Source of the DNA: AA29 sp041481445
GTDB lineage: Bacteria; Acidobacteriota; Vicinamibacteria; Fen-336
DNA: 13,845 nt
NCBI GenBank assembly: GCA_041481445.1
Contig: JBGPBV010000173.1
Coordinates: 1-13,845, forward strand
Reading direction: 5' to 3'
Shown: positions 6,773-13,532 of the stretch, one piece after another
How positions within the stretch are numbered: the stretch's first letter is position 1
Layout: each line of letters begins with the position of its first letter
Notes under the pieces: model-generated
What the model saw: the letters and a program-made list of their open reading frames with translations, nothing else
Told to the model about the DNA's origin: nothing
Databases searched by the model: none
Translations under genes and position numbers: made by a program

Positions 6773-8020
6773 GTGCTCATCCCCCCGTTCCGGGAGGTCC
6801 AGCCGCGGCTCGTCGAGCATTTCCGCGAGACCGGCTGCCTGGGGCTGGTGCTGGTCGACCTCACGCCCCTGGCCCGCATCGAGCGCAGCTTCGGCGCCAA
6901 CGCCTACAAGACGCTGCGGTCGCAAGTGGACCCGCTGCTGGGCGAGGCCAAGGCCCACGTCCGCGAGGACGACGTCCTCACCCGCGACGAGCGCGACGCC
7001 GACCGCTACCTCTTCTTCCTGACCGGCAAGCGCAAGACCCGGACCCCGTTCGCGGCGGTCGACCTCCAGAAGCTCTGCGACCGTGTGGAGGGCTTCGTCA
7101 CCCCGCGGGTGGCCCGGCTGACCGTGCCCTACCTCCGCGAGCGGCCGGCGGTCGAGGTCGGCCACGGGTTCGCGCTGTGGAGCCCCCTCGAGAACGAGGA
7201 GCGCCAGCTCCTCCGCCTCATCGAGGAGGCGCGCACGTCGGCCGAGCTGCGCCGCCGCCTGCGCGAGCGCGACCAGAAGGACGCGGTGGTCGAGGTCATC
7301 GTCAACCGCGCCATCTGGACGGCCTTCCAGCCCATCGTGCAGATGGAGACGCGCGACATCCTCGGCTACGAAGGGCTCTCCCGCGGCCCGCGGGGCGGTC
7401 CGCTCGAGTATCCGTCGGCCCTGTTCGGGGCGGCGGCCCGCTTCGACCTCGTGGACGAGCTCGAGCGGGCCTGCCGCCGCCAGATCTTCGTGGACTGGGA
7501 GTACATGGGCGCTCCCGCGCGCCTGTTCGTCAACACCGTTCCCGCCACCGTGCGCGACGTGAGCTTCCTCGGGCGGGGGGTGCTCGACTACCTCGGCCCC
7601 CGCCTCTCGCCGTCCACGGTCACCCTGGAGATCACGGAGGGCCAGGTCATCGAGAACCTGAACCTCTACCGCGAGGCCATGCACTCGTTCCTGGAGCTGG
7701 GCTTCACGTTCGCGATCGACGACGTGGGGGCGGGCTACTCCGGGCTGGAGACGATCGCGAACCTGGGCGCGAGCTACCTCAAGATCGACATGGGCCTGGT
7801 GCGCGGCATCCACGAGAAGAAGGTCAGCCAGCAGGTGGTCAAGGCGATCCTGGACATGGGGTCGGCGATGGGCGCGGCCGTGATCGGCGAGGGCATCGAG
7901 ACCCAGGAGGAGGCGGACACCCTCAAGGGGCTCGGGCTCCGCTACGCGCAGGGCTATTTCTTCGGGCGGCCCCAGGATCCCTACGCCCGCCGCCCGCCGC
8001 AGGCCGCCGCCCAGACCTAG
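6773..8020 (+). CDS. degenerate GGDEF - EAL protein, probable c-di-GMP phosphodiesterase
   Basis: A 415-aa soluble protein with no membrane segment. Residues about 20-165 resemble a decayed GGDEF domain: GLVLVDLTPLARIERSFGAN matches the LxxxDxDxFKxxND region, REDDVLTR matches the RxxDxxxR region, and DADRYLFFL replaces the GG(D/E)EF loop, so cyclase activity is not expected. Residues about 183-402 are an EAL domain. The signature is EGL instead of EAL (Glu200 kept). The other key residues of the family are present: Asn254 (LFVNTV), Glu286 (LEITE), Asp316/Asp317 (IDDVGAGYSGL), Lys337 (LKID), Glu373 (GEGIET) and Gln393 (QGYFFGRP). Hydrolysis of c-di-GMP to pGpG is therefore plausible. The start is a GTG 4 nt after the permease TGA, without an obvious Shine-Dalgarno sequence, suggesting coupling to the permease. 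No receiver or PAS sensor domain is visible. Confidence 0.92.
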   Translation: MLIPPFREVQPRLVEHFRETGCLGLVLVDLTPLARIERSFGANAYKTLRSQVDPLLGEAKAHVREDDVLTRDERDADRYLFFLTGKRKTRTPFAAVDLQKLCDRVEGFVTPRVARLTVPYLRERPAVEVGHGFALWSPLENEERQLLRLIEEARTSAELRRRLRERDQKDAVVEVIVNRAIWTAFQPIVQMETRDILGYEGLSRGPRGGPLEYPSALFGAAARFDLVDELERACRRQIFVDWEYMGAPARLFVNTVPATVRDVSFLGRGVLDYLGPRLSPSTVTLEITEGQVIENLNLYREAMHSFLELGFTFAIDDVGAGYSGLETIANLGASYLKIDMGLVRGIHEKKVSQQVVKAILDMGSAMGAAVIGEGIETQEEADTLKGLGLRYAQGYFFGRPQDPYARRPPQAAAQT

Positions 8021-8023
8021 CCG

Positions 8024-8137
8024 GAGCGACTCCGCTCACAACCCTCCCGCCCCCGCCCCCGGGGGTGAGACGTTTCGCGTGCGCCTCGCGCGTCACTTCT
8101 GTCACGGCACTCCGTGCTCCGTGGCAGGAGGTGACCC
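8024..8137 (+). promoter_or_regulatory. conserved leader of cassette 1
   Basis: This non-coding stretch between the EAL gene and A1 aligns almost end to end with 10801-10918. Shared blocks are GACTCCGCTC (8028-8037), TGAGACGTTT (8066-8075), CGCGTCACTTC (8089-8099), a small hairpin (8103-8116) and the ribosome binding sequence AGGAGGTGACC (8126-8136). Conservation of non-coding DNA between two otherwise diverged copies implies a promoter, operator or 5'-UTR element. I find no convincing sigma70 boxes and no match to a riboswitch class I know. Confidence 0.7.
8103..8116 (+). promoter_or_regulatory. 5'-leader hairpin before A1
   Basis: CACGG pairs with CCGTG around a CACT loop. It lies 9 nt before the AGGAGG Shine-Dalgarno sequence. 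The matching position of leader 2 has CGCGG/CCGCG around CGCT, so an A-T pair here is replaced by a G-C pair there, a compensatory change that supports a real RNA structure. Confidence 0.55.
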
Positions 8138-9439
8138 GTGTGGGGTGTTCCTGACGGACCGATGCGCGCGCGGCGCGCACCCGCGGTCCGCGCCGTGCTC
8201 GCCCTCGCCGCACTCCTGACCGCGGCTCCCTGGGCCGCCGCCTCCGGCGTCGACGGCGCGGGACGGATCGTGGTGGTGCCGCTGGTCTTCAGCGGCCCCG
8301 GCCGCGAGTCCATGATCACCATCACCAACCCGACGCCGGTGCCGATCACGATCCAGTCGACGTACGTGGGCGTGGACGGGACGCCCAAGGCCGGCAGCAA
8401 CACGTGCCTCGATCAGGGTGTCCCCGGCAACTCCACGCTGAAGATCAGCCTGACCGACCTCTGCGGCTTCACCACGCCCGACGTCGAGAACCGCGGGTAC
8501 GTCCAGATGATCTCGGTGGGCGGGGACGCGCGGCCGTTCTTCGCGACCAGCGTCGTCCTCACGAGCGGGGGCGCGGAGACGTCGGTCGTCCCCGGGCAGC
8601 CGATGGGCGCGTACACCCCGGCGGCCAGGGCCTTTGCGCTGGGGCTGCGCACGGAGGGCCCGACCTCGCCCACGGGCGAGGTCCTCCGCTGCTACGTCGG
8701 GGCGTTCGACCTCGACAAGAAGGTCACCCTCTTCCTCCTCCAGGCGTCCGGCCTGAGCCTCGGCTCGGAAGTCGTGAAGGTCGGCGCCGGGCACATGCGG
8801 GAGGTCAACCTGCCCGCCGACCTCGGCCTGCCCTTCGTGGCCCGCGACGGCCTCTCCCTGTTCGCCACTTCCAAGGACAACGCCTCCGCCATCGTGGGCT
8901 GCGCCTCCGACCACCCGAGCTCGCGGGCGGTGGCCTGGCAGCCCGCGCAGGCGGACCAGGCCCGGGACACCTCGCGCCTGACCGTCGTCGACGTCTTCAC
9001 CGAGCTCCACGAGGGGCCCTATGCGATCGGCGACGTGTGGACGAGCCGGTACTTCCGCGATCCGTTCAGCCGCAAGGTGACCCTGAGCACGTACCTCCGC
9101 GCGGACGACACGGTGCGCTGCTGGGTCCAGGCGGACCCGAACTTCGGGTTCGACAACAGCCCCTGGCTCGAGCTTCAGGTTCGGGGTCCCGACGGGAAGC
9201 GGGTGGCGGGGGGATCGCAGGTGACGGACACGGGGAACTTCAAGACCGGTCCTCGCGGCCGGTACGCGCCATCGCTCGGCAACCGCTGGTTCATCGACGT
9301 CTCCCTGAACGAGGACCTGGCCGGGTCGTATCCGAAGGCGTACTTCGCCGGCGTCTGGGGACTGCACTGCGAGAGCGCGGCCGGCATGTCCCAGCCCCTG
9401 GGCGTCCCGCTGCCCCCCGGCGACACGGACGATTTCTGA
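8138..9439 (+). CDS. secreted six-cysteine protein A1 (family not recognised)
   Basis: The product is 433 aa with no family I can name. The GTG start is chosen because AGGAGGTGACC precedes it at ideal spacing and the paralogue A2 has GTG at the equivalent place, both reading M-x-x-V-P; the internal ATG at 8162 has no Shine-Dalgarno sequence. A signal peptide spans about 18-37 (hydrophobic LALAALL, then AAAS). The mature protein begins VDGAGRIVVVPLVF and has a T-x-T-N...YVG segment suggestive of an immunoglobulin-like beta-sandwich. Six cysteines (90, 109, 185, 255, 328, 411) match A2 and could form three disulfides. Strongly conserved stretches include LGLRTEGPTSPTGEV, AVAWQPAQ, PWLELQVRGPDG, GPRGRY, GNRWFIDVSL and the C-terminal TDDF. 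No catalytic motif is seen. It is likely periplasmic or extracellular and co-expressed with B1, whose ATG follows 26 nt after its stop. Confidence 0.82.
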   Translation: MWGVPDGPMRARRAPAVRAVLALAALLTAAPWAAASGVDGAGRIVVVPLVFSGPGRESMITITNPTPVPITIQSTYVGVDGTPKAGSNTCLDQGVPGNSTLKISLTDLCGFTTPDVENRGYVQMISVGGDARPFFATSVVLTSGGAETSVVPGQPMGAYTPAARAFALGLRTEGPTSPTGEVLRCYVGAFDLDKKVTLFLLQASGLSLGSEVVKVGAGHMREVNLPADLGLPFVARDGLSLFATSKDNASAIVGCASDHPSSRAVAWQPAQADQARDTSRLTVVDVFTELHEGPYAIGDVWTSRYFRDPFSRKVTLSTYLRADDTVRCWVQADPNFGFDNSPWLELQVRGPDGKRVAGGSQVTDTGNFKTGPRGRYAPSLGNRWFIDVSLNEDLAGSYPKAYFAGVWGLHCESAAGMSQPLGVPLPPGDTDDF

Positions 9440-9465
9440 TGCGCGTTTCCAGAGTGGAGGATTCC

Positions 9466-10719
9466 ATGTCACGCCGCTATCTGATCCCCCTGGCCCTGGC
9501 CGCGCTGGCCGCCGTCTCGGCCGCGCCCGCGCGGGCCGGAGGCGCCGAGGACGTCGGGTCCCAGATCGTGATCCCGCTCGTCGCCTACACCAACATGCTG
9601 ACCACGCGCGTGTTCATCCACAACCACGACGCCACCGCGGTGGTCGTCCAGTTGCGCTACGTGGGCGAGGCGTCCACCAACACTCCCGGGATGCAGATTT
9701 GCACGCCTGGAGGGACCAGCCTCACGCTGCCGCTGGGCGCGGTGGTGGAGCTGGACCTCACCGACCCCGTGGCCAGCGGGTGCAAGCTGAGCCCTCCCGG
9801 CGAGCAGGGGATGTTCGTCATCCTGGCCCAGCCGGCGAAGAACGGGCTGGTCGTCGGCCGGATCTCCGCCCGCGCCCGGATCGACGTCACCAACCCGTCC
9901 ACGCCCTCGCGGCGCCAGGTCCAGTACGTCGACGGGATCCCCCTCGGGCAGCTCGACACGACCGAGAACGTCCACGTCGCCTCCGGCCTGGCCTGGGATC
10001 CGGCGGGAGCCGTCCTCCCGGGCACCAAGCTCACGACCGACTGCTTCGCGGCCGCGTTCTGGGACGGCAGCGGCGCGGGCGGGATGATCGGGTCCCTCCG
10101 CCTCGAGGACTACTACGGAGGGCAACTGGGCCACGACGTCAAGTTCGCGCTCAAGCCGTTCCAGATCGTGCGGCTCGCCGACGTCTTCTCCCTGGCCGGC
10201 GTGCCCCCGGGCCCCTTCCGCGACGTCCACGGCGAGTTCAGCTTCACCGGATTCGGCGACGAGGTCCTGGCCTTCTGCCGGACGACGCTCGTCAGTCCGC
10301 AGGGCCGGTCGTTCGGCCTCCAGGTGGCGCAGGTCGCCGAGCCCACGGAGGAGTCGCGCCGCCGCGAGTTCTTCGCCGACTCGACCCCGGGCGCGCGGAA
10401 GTTTTCCATCGCCCCGACCGCGACGCGGGAGCTGCACGGGATCTTCGTGCGCCATCCGGACATCGCGGTCTGCTTCGTGAACTCGACGGACGACCTCGTG
10501 ATCACCGCCGTCGCGCCCGACGGCACGAAGTTCACGAACACGAGCACGAAGACGCCCGACTTTGGCCTCCTCGGCCAGTCCTTCCAGGGTCCGAGCGACC
10601 TCTGGGGGCTCGAGATCACGTGGGCCACGACCGCGGCCAAGACGGCCACCGTGGACTACCAGATCTTCTGCTTCAGCGGCAACGGGACGAGCCTGGCCGA
10701 CGTGCTCGCCGATCCGTAG
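9466..10719 (+). CDS. secreted six-cysteine protein B1 (family not recognised)
   Basis: The product is 417 aa. The ATG at 9466 follows GTGGAGG by 5 nt and corresponds to the B2 start; an in-frame ATG at 9439 overlapping the A1 stop (TGATG) would add 9 residues and is less likely. The signal peptide is classical: MSRR, a hydrophobic core, then PARA near residue 24. The mature protein starts with EDVGSQIVIPLVAY and YVGE, resembling the A proteins. Cysteines 79, 106, 193, 271, 336 and 402 are all present in B2. Conserved blocks are LSPPGEQGM, ISARARIDV, VDGIPLGQLDTT, GDEVLAFCRT, QVAQVAEPTEESRRR, VRHPDI and SGNGTSLAD at the C-terminal end. No enzymatic signature or membrane anchor is visible. It probably works with A1 outside the cytoplasm; a surface, fibre or matrix component is possible but unproven. 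Confidence 0.84.
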   Translation: MSRRYLIPLALAALAAVSAAPARAGGAEDVGSQIVIPLVAYTNMLTTRVFIHNHDATAVVVQLRYVGEASTNTPGMQICTPGGTSLTLPLGAVVELDLTDPVASGCKLSPPGEQGMFVILAQPAKNGLVVGRISARARIDVTNPSTPSRRQVQYVDGIPLGQLDTTENVHVASGLAWDPAGAVLPGTKLTTDCFAAAFWDGSGAGGMIGSLRLEDYYGGQLGHDVKFALKPFQIVRLADVFSLAGVPPGPFRDVHGEFSFTGFGDEVLAFCRTTLVSPQGRSFGLQVAQVAEPTEESRRREFFADSTPGARKFSIAPTATRELHGIFVRHPDIAVCFVNSTDDLVITAVAPDGTKFTNTSTKTPDFGLLGQSFQGPSDLWGLEITWATTAAKTATVDYQIFCFSGNGTSLADVLADP

Positions 10720-10756
10720 AGGCGCAGGACCCTGGTCAGGACGTTCTCGACCCGTC

Positions 10757-10796
10757 GGGCGGCGGCCGCGGCGACGCGCGCCGCCCGCCCATTTTT
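10757..10796 (+). terminator. intrinsic terminator after B1
   Basis: GGGCGGCGGC (10757-10766) pairs with GCCGCCCGCCC (10780-10790), a ten-pair GC stem with one bulge, followed at once by ATTTTT. It lies 38 nt after the B1 stop and before leader 2, so each cassette is probably its own transcription unit. Confidence 0.65.
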
Positions 10797-10800
10797 GCGT

Positions 10801-10918
10801 GAATCGACTCCGCTCCCGGCCCTCTCCCGCCGCGCCCATACCATGAGACGTTTGGCCTGCCGATCCCGCGTCACTTCCTGATCGCGGCGCTCCGCGATCC
10901 GTAACAAGGAGGTGACCG
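10801..10918 (+). promoter_or_regulatory. conserved leader of cassette 2
   Basis: This is the counterpart of 8024-8137. Shared blocks are GACTCCGCTC (10806-10815), TGAGACGTTT (10844-10853), CGCGTCACTTC (10867-10877), a hairpin (10880-10899) and AAGGAGGTGACC (10906-10917). That last block is nearly the full complement of the usual 16S rRNA 3' end, implying strong translation initiation. It begins straight after the cassette 1 terminator, consistent with carrying its own promoter. Confidence 0.7.
10880..10899 (+). promoter_or_regulatory. 5'-leader hairpin before A2
   Basis: GATCGCGG pairs perfectly with CCGCGATC around a CGCT tetraloop, ending 6 nt before the Shine-Dalgarno sequence. It is the longer counterpart of the hairpin at 8103-8116. 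The inner five pairs occupy the same position and show one compensatory A-T to G-C exchange. Confidence 0.6.
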
Positions 10919-12232
10919 GTGCTGGACGTCCCCGCGAACTCGAAGGGCGCGCCGCCCCGGGCGGCCGCGCGCGTCGTGCTTCTCCTCGCCGCCTTCCTGG
11001 GCGCCGGCGCCGCCGCGAGCGCCGCCAGCGTCGACGGCGCCGGGCGGATCATGGTGGTGCCGCTGGTCTTCAGCGGGACGGACCGGACGACGGTCATCAA
11101 CATGAGCAACCCCGGCGCGCAGCCGCTGACCATCACGAGCCAGTACGTCGGCGCCCAGGGCACCCCCCTGGTCGGGCCGCATTCGTGCCTCGACCAGCGC
11201 ATCGGTCCCGGCCGGAGCCTCGCCCTGGACCTGGACGCCATGTGCGCCTTCCCCCCGCGGGGCGACGTCGACAACGTCGGCTACCTCGAGATGACCGCCT
11301 CCGCGGACTCGCGCTTCACGTTCATGGCCAACGCCGTCATTCTCACCAACTCCAACGGGGAGACCTCGGCCATCCCCGCCCAGCCCATCGGGGCCTACAC
11401 GCCTGCCTTCTCCGAGGCCTTCGTCCTCGGCCTCCGCACGGAGGGCCCGACCTCCCCGACGGGCGAGGTCTTCGAGTGCTTCGTGGGGACCTTCGACCTC
11501 GGCAAGAAGGTCGGCCTCGAGCTCAGGGACAACTCGAACACGATCATCGGCTCGCTCGGCATGACCATGGGTCCGCGGCGGATGATGCGCGCCAACCTGG
11601 CCAAGAGCCTGCCCCTGGCCAACCGCGACAACCTCCGGGTGCGCATCACGTCCAAGGACACCGCGGCCGCCATCCTGGGCTGCGCGATCGAGCACAAGGG
11701 GACGCGCGCGGTGGCCTGGCAGCCCGCGCAGTCGCCGGCCGCCATGGACGCCTCCCGGCTGAAGTCGGTGGACGTACGCCGCATGCTCCACGAGGGCCCG
11801 TACAACATCGACGCCGAGTGGTTCCACACCCTGACCGGCGCGACCATGGACCTGAAGGTCACCCTCACGACGTACCTCCAGGCCGACGACGTCGTCCGCT
11901 GCTATCTGGAGCCGAGCTTCGCCGGCGCCGACCTCATGCCCTGGCTGGAGATGCAGGTGCGGGGCCCGGACGGTCTGAGGGTGGCGGGAGGGAACGGCGC
12001 GAAGGACACCGGGTTCATCCAGACCGGACCCCGGGGGCGCTACCCGGCGTCGATGGGCAACCGCTGGTTCATCGACGTCTCCCTCGACGAGGACGCGTTC
12101 GCCCAGACGCCGTTCCCCTTCAACTGGTGGTGGGGCACGGGCGAATGGGGGATGCATTGCGACAGCGCGGCCGGCATGTCCGAGCCGATCGGCCTCCCCA
12201 ACGCATCCACCGGCAATACGGACGACTTCTGA
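10919..12232 (+). CDS. secreted six-cysteine protein A2 (paralogue of A1)
   Basis: The product is 437 aa, aligning with A1 over its whole length. The GTG at 10919 is the only reasonable start: no ATG occurs before the signal peptide core, and AAGGAGGTGACC precedes it. The hydrophobic segment VVLLLAAFLGAGAAA (about 19-33) ends near SAAS before VDGAGRIMVVPLVF. Cysteines 90, 109, 187, 255, 328 and 414 are in near-exact register with A1. The blocks LGLRTEGPTSPTGEV, AVAWQPAQ, LHEGPYNI, TYLQADDVVRC, QVRGPDG, TGPRGRY and GNRWFIDVSL are shared, as is the terminal NTDDF. A2 differs most near 396-408, where it carries a tryptophan-rich FNWWWG insertion-like segment, so binding specificity may differ from A1. 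The B2 start lies 28 nt downstream. Function is unknown. Confidence 0.83.
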   Translation: MLDVPANSKGAPPRAAARVVLLLAAFLGAGAAASAASVDGAGRIMVVPLVFSGTDRTTVINMSNPGAQPLTITSQYVGAQGTPLVGPHSCLDQRIGPGRSLALDLDAMCAFPPRGDVDNVGYLEMTASADSRFTFMANAVILTNSNGETSAIPAQPIGAYTPAFSEAFVLGLRTEGPTSPTGEVFECFVGTFDLGKKVGLELRDNSNTIIGSLGMTMGPRRMMRANLAKSLPLANRDNLRVRITSKDTAAAILGCAIEHKGTRAVAWQPAQSPAAMDASRLKSVDVRRMLHEGPYNIDAEWFHTLTGATMDLKVTLTTYLQADDVVRCYLEPSFAGADLMPWLEMQVRGPDGLRVAGGNGAKDTGFIQTGPRGRYPASMGNRWFIDVSLDEDAFAQTPFPFNWWWGTGEWGMHCDSAAGMSEPIGLPNASTGNTDDF

Positions 12233-12260
12233 TCGCGGCTCACCGCCAAGGAGAAAGGTC

Positions 12261-13520
12261 ATGTCACGCCACACTGCCGTCCTGGTCGCCCTTGCCCTCG
12301 CCGTCGGCGGCGCCTCCGCCCGGCCCGTGCGGGCCGGGAGCGCCGAAGACGTGGGACCCCGCATCGTGGTGCCGTACGTCGCCTACGACCCGATCCACGA
12401 CACCCGGGTCTTCATCCAGAACCACGAGAGCTCGCCGGTCGAGGTGTTCGTGCGCTACGTGGGCGAGAAAACCTCCACCACCCCCGGGATGCAGGTCTGC
12501 CAGCCCGGAGGCTCCGACCTCGTGCTGCCCGCCCTGAGCATCACCGAGCTGGACGTCACCGACAACGCGGCCAGCGGATGCTCCCTCAGCCCTCCGGGCG
12601 AGCAGGGGATGCTGGTGCTGGAGGCCCGGAGCACGACGAGCCTCGGCCGCCTCTCCGCCCGCGCCCGGATCGACGTGGTGGACACGTCCAACCCCGGCCG
12701 GCGCCAGATCGTCTTCGTCGACGGCATCCCGCTGGGCCAGCTCGACACCACCGACACCATCCACGTCGTGACCAACCTGCGCCGGGATCCGGGCGGCTCC
12801 CTGACTCCCTCGCCGCTCGAGTCCGACTGCTTCTTCTCCACCTTCTACGACGGAAGCGCCAACCACATCGTGTACGGGTTGCTGAGGCTCAAGGGAAAGA
12901 ACGGAGCGCAGCTCGGCACGGACGTCCCCTTCAAGCTCCAGCCCTTCGAGATGGTCGAGTTCCCGAGCGTGTTCTCCCTGGCCGGGGCCCCCGCCGGATT
13001 CCAGGACGGGGTGCGGGCCGAGTTCCGGCTGACCGGCGGCGGGGACGAGGTCCTGGGCTTCTGCCGCACCGTCCTGGACGCCCCCACCGGCCAGTCGTTC
13101 TCCTACCAGATCGCCCAGGTCGCGGAGCCCCACGAGGAGAGCCGCCGCCGGATCGTGTCCGTCTCCCAGACCCTGGGTGTGCCGTTCTCGATCGATCCCG
13201 CGCAGAAGAGGATCCTCCACGGCATCTACGTGCGGCATCCCGACATCGTGAACTGCGGGGTGAGCCCGACCACCCCTGGCGCCCTGGAGCTCACCGCCGT
13301 CGCTCCCGACCGCATGACGTTCTTCCACGACGTCATCCGGCCGCAGTCGACGGGCGAGTTCGCGACCCTGGGCCAGGTCTACCAGGGCGGGAGCGACCTC
13401 TGGGGCCTGGAGGTCACCTGGGCCGGGGGCATGCCCGGGTCGGCGGCGGAGAGCTACTCGATCTCCTGCCAGAGCGGCAACGGGACGAGCCTGGCCGACC
13501 GCCTCGTCCTGGGACCGTGA
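12261..13520 (+). CDS. secreted six-cysteine protein B2 (paralogue of B1)
   Basis: The product is 419 aa. The ATG is preceded by AAGGAGAAAGG at good spacing. The signal peptide is MSRH plus a hydrophobic core ending near PVRA (residue 25). The mature part begins EDVGPRIVVPYVAY and matches B1 throughout: YVGE, LSPPGEQGM, LSARARIDVV, FVDGIPLGQLDTTD, VFSLAGAP, GDEVLGFCRT, QIAQVAEPHEESRRR, YVRHPDI, SDLWGLEVTWA and the ending SGNGTSLADRL. Cysteines 80, 107, 190, 268, 332 and 403 correspond one to one with B1. The coding sequence for the last motif is identical to B1 over more than 20 nt, which suggests strong constraint or gene conversion. No enzyme motif is seen. It is last in its cassette and convergent with the gene at 13533. 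Confidence 0.84.
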   Translation: MSRHTAVLVALALAVGGASARPVRAGSAEDVGPRIVVPYVAYDPIHDTRVFIQNHESSPVEVFVRYVGEKTSTTPGMQVCQPGGSDLVLPALSITELDVTDNAASGCSLSPPGEQGMLVLEARSTTSLGRLSARARIDVVDTSNPGRRQIVFVDGIPLGQLDTTDTIHVVTNLRRDPGGSLTPSPLESDCFFSTFYDGSANHIVYGLLRLKGKNGAQLGTDVPFKLQPFEMVEFPSVFSLAGAPAGFQDGVRAEFRLTGGGDEVLGFCRTVLDAPTGQSFSYQIAQVAEPHEESRRRIVSVSQTLGVPFSIDPAQKRILHGIYVRHPDIVNCGVSPTTPGALELTAVAPDRMTFFHDVIRPQSTGEFATLGQVYQGGSDLWGLEVTWAGGMPGSAAESYSISCQSGNGTSLADRLVLGP

Positions 13521-13532
13521 CGTCGGGCTCGA

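Larger units (their letters stand above)
8024..10719 (+). repeat. first copy of a duplicated leader-A-B cassette (second copy 10801-13520)
   Basis: The stretch comprises a conserved leader, gene A1 and gene B1. It corresponds in order, orientation and size (about 2.7 kb each) to 10801-13520, which holds a similar leader, A2 and B2. Scattered blocks of more than 20 identical nucleotides remain (for example the coding region for GNRWFIDVSL in A and for SGNGTSLAD in B), while much of the rest has diverged to roughly half protein identity by eye. This indicates an old tandem duplication. Confidence 0.85.

Noticed and set aside
8024..8037. Hairpin GAGCG-actc-CGCTC at the start of leader 1
   Set aside because: The left arm is not preserved in leader 2 (aatcg at that place), so the structure is not supported; only the linear GACTCCGCTC block is shared.
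8024..8137. c-di-GMP riboswitch in the A1 leader, suggested by the adjacent EAL gene
   Set aside because: I could not find the conserved GEMM core or its receptor-tetraloop features; only a short hairpin and linear blocks are visible.
8404..9465. Extension of the B1 frame upstream through A1 as a single 771-codon gene
   Set aside because: The upstream part is an off-frame shadow of A1. B1 has its own Shine-Dalgarno sequence, signal peptide and start matching B2.
9469..11274. 601-codon minus-strand open frame across B1 and A2
   Set aside because: It crosses two well-supported plus-strand genes and the terminator and leader between them, with a compositionally biased translation and no recognisable motif.
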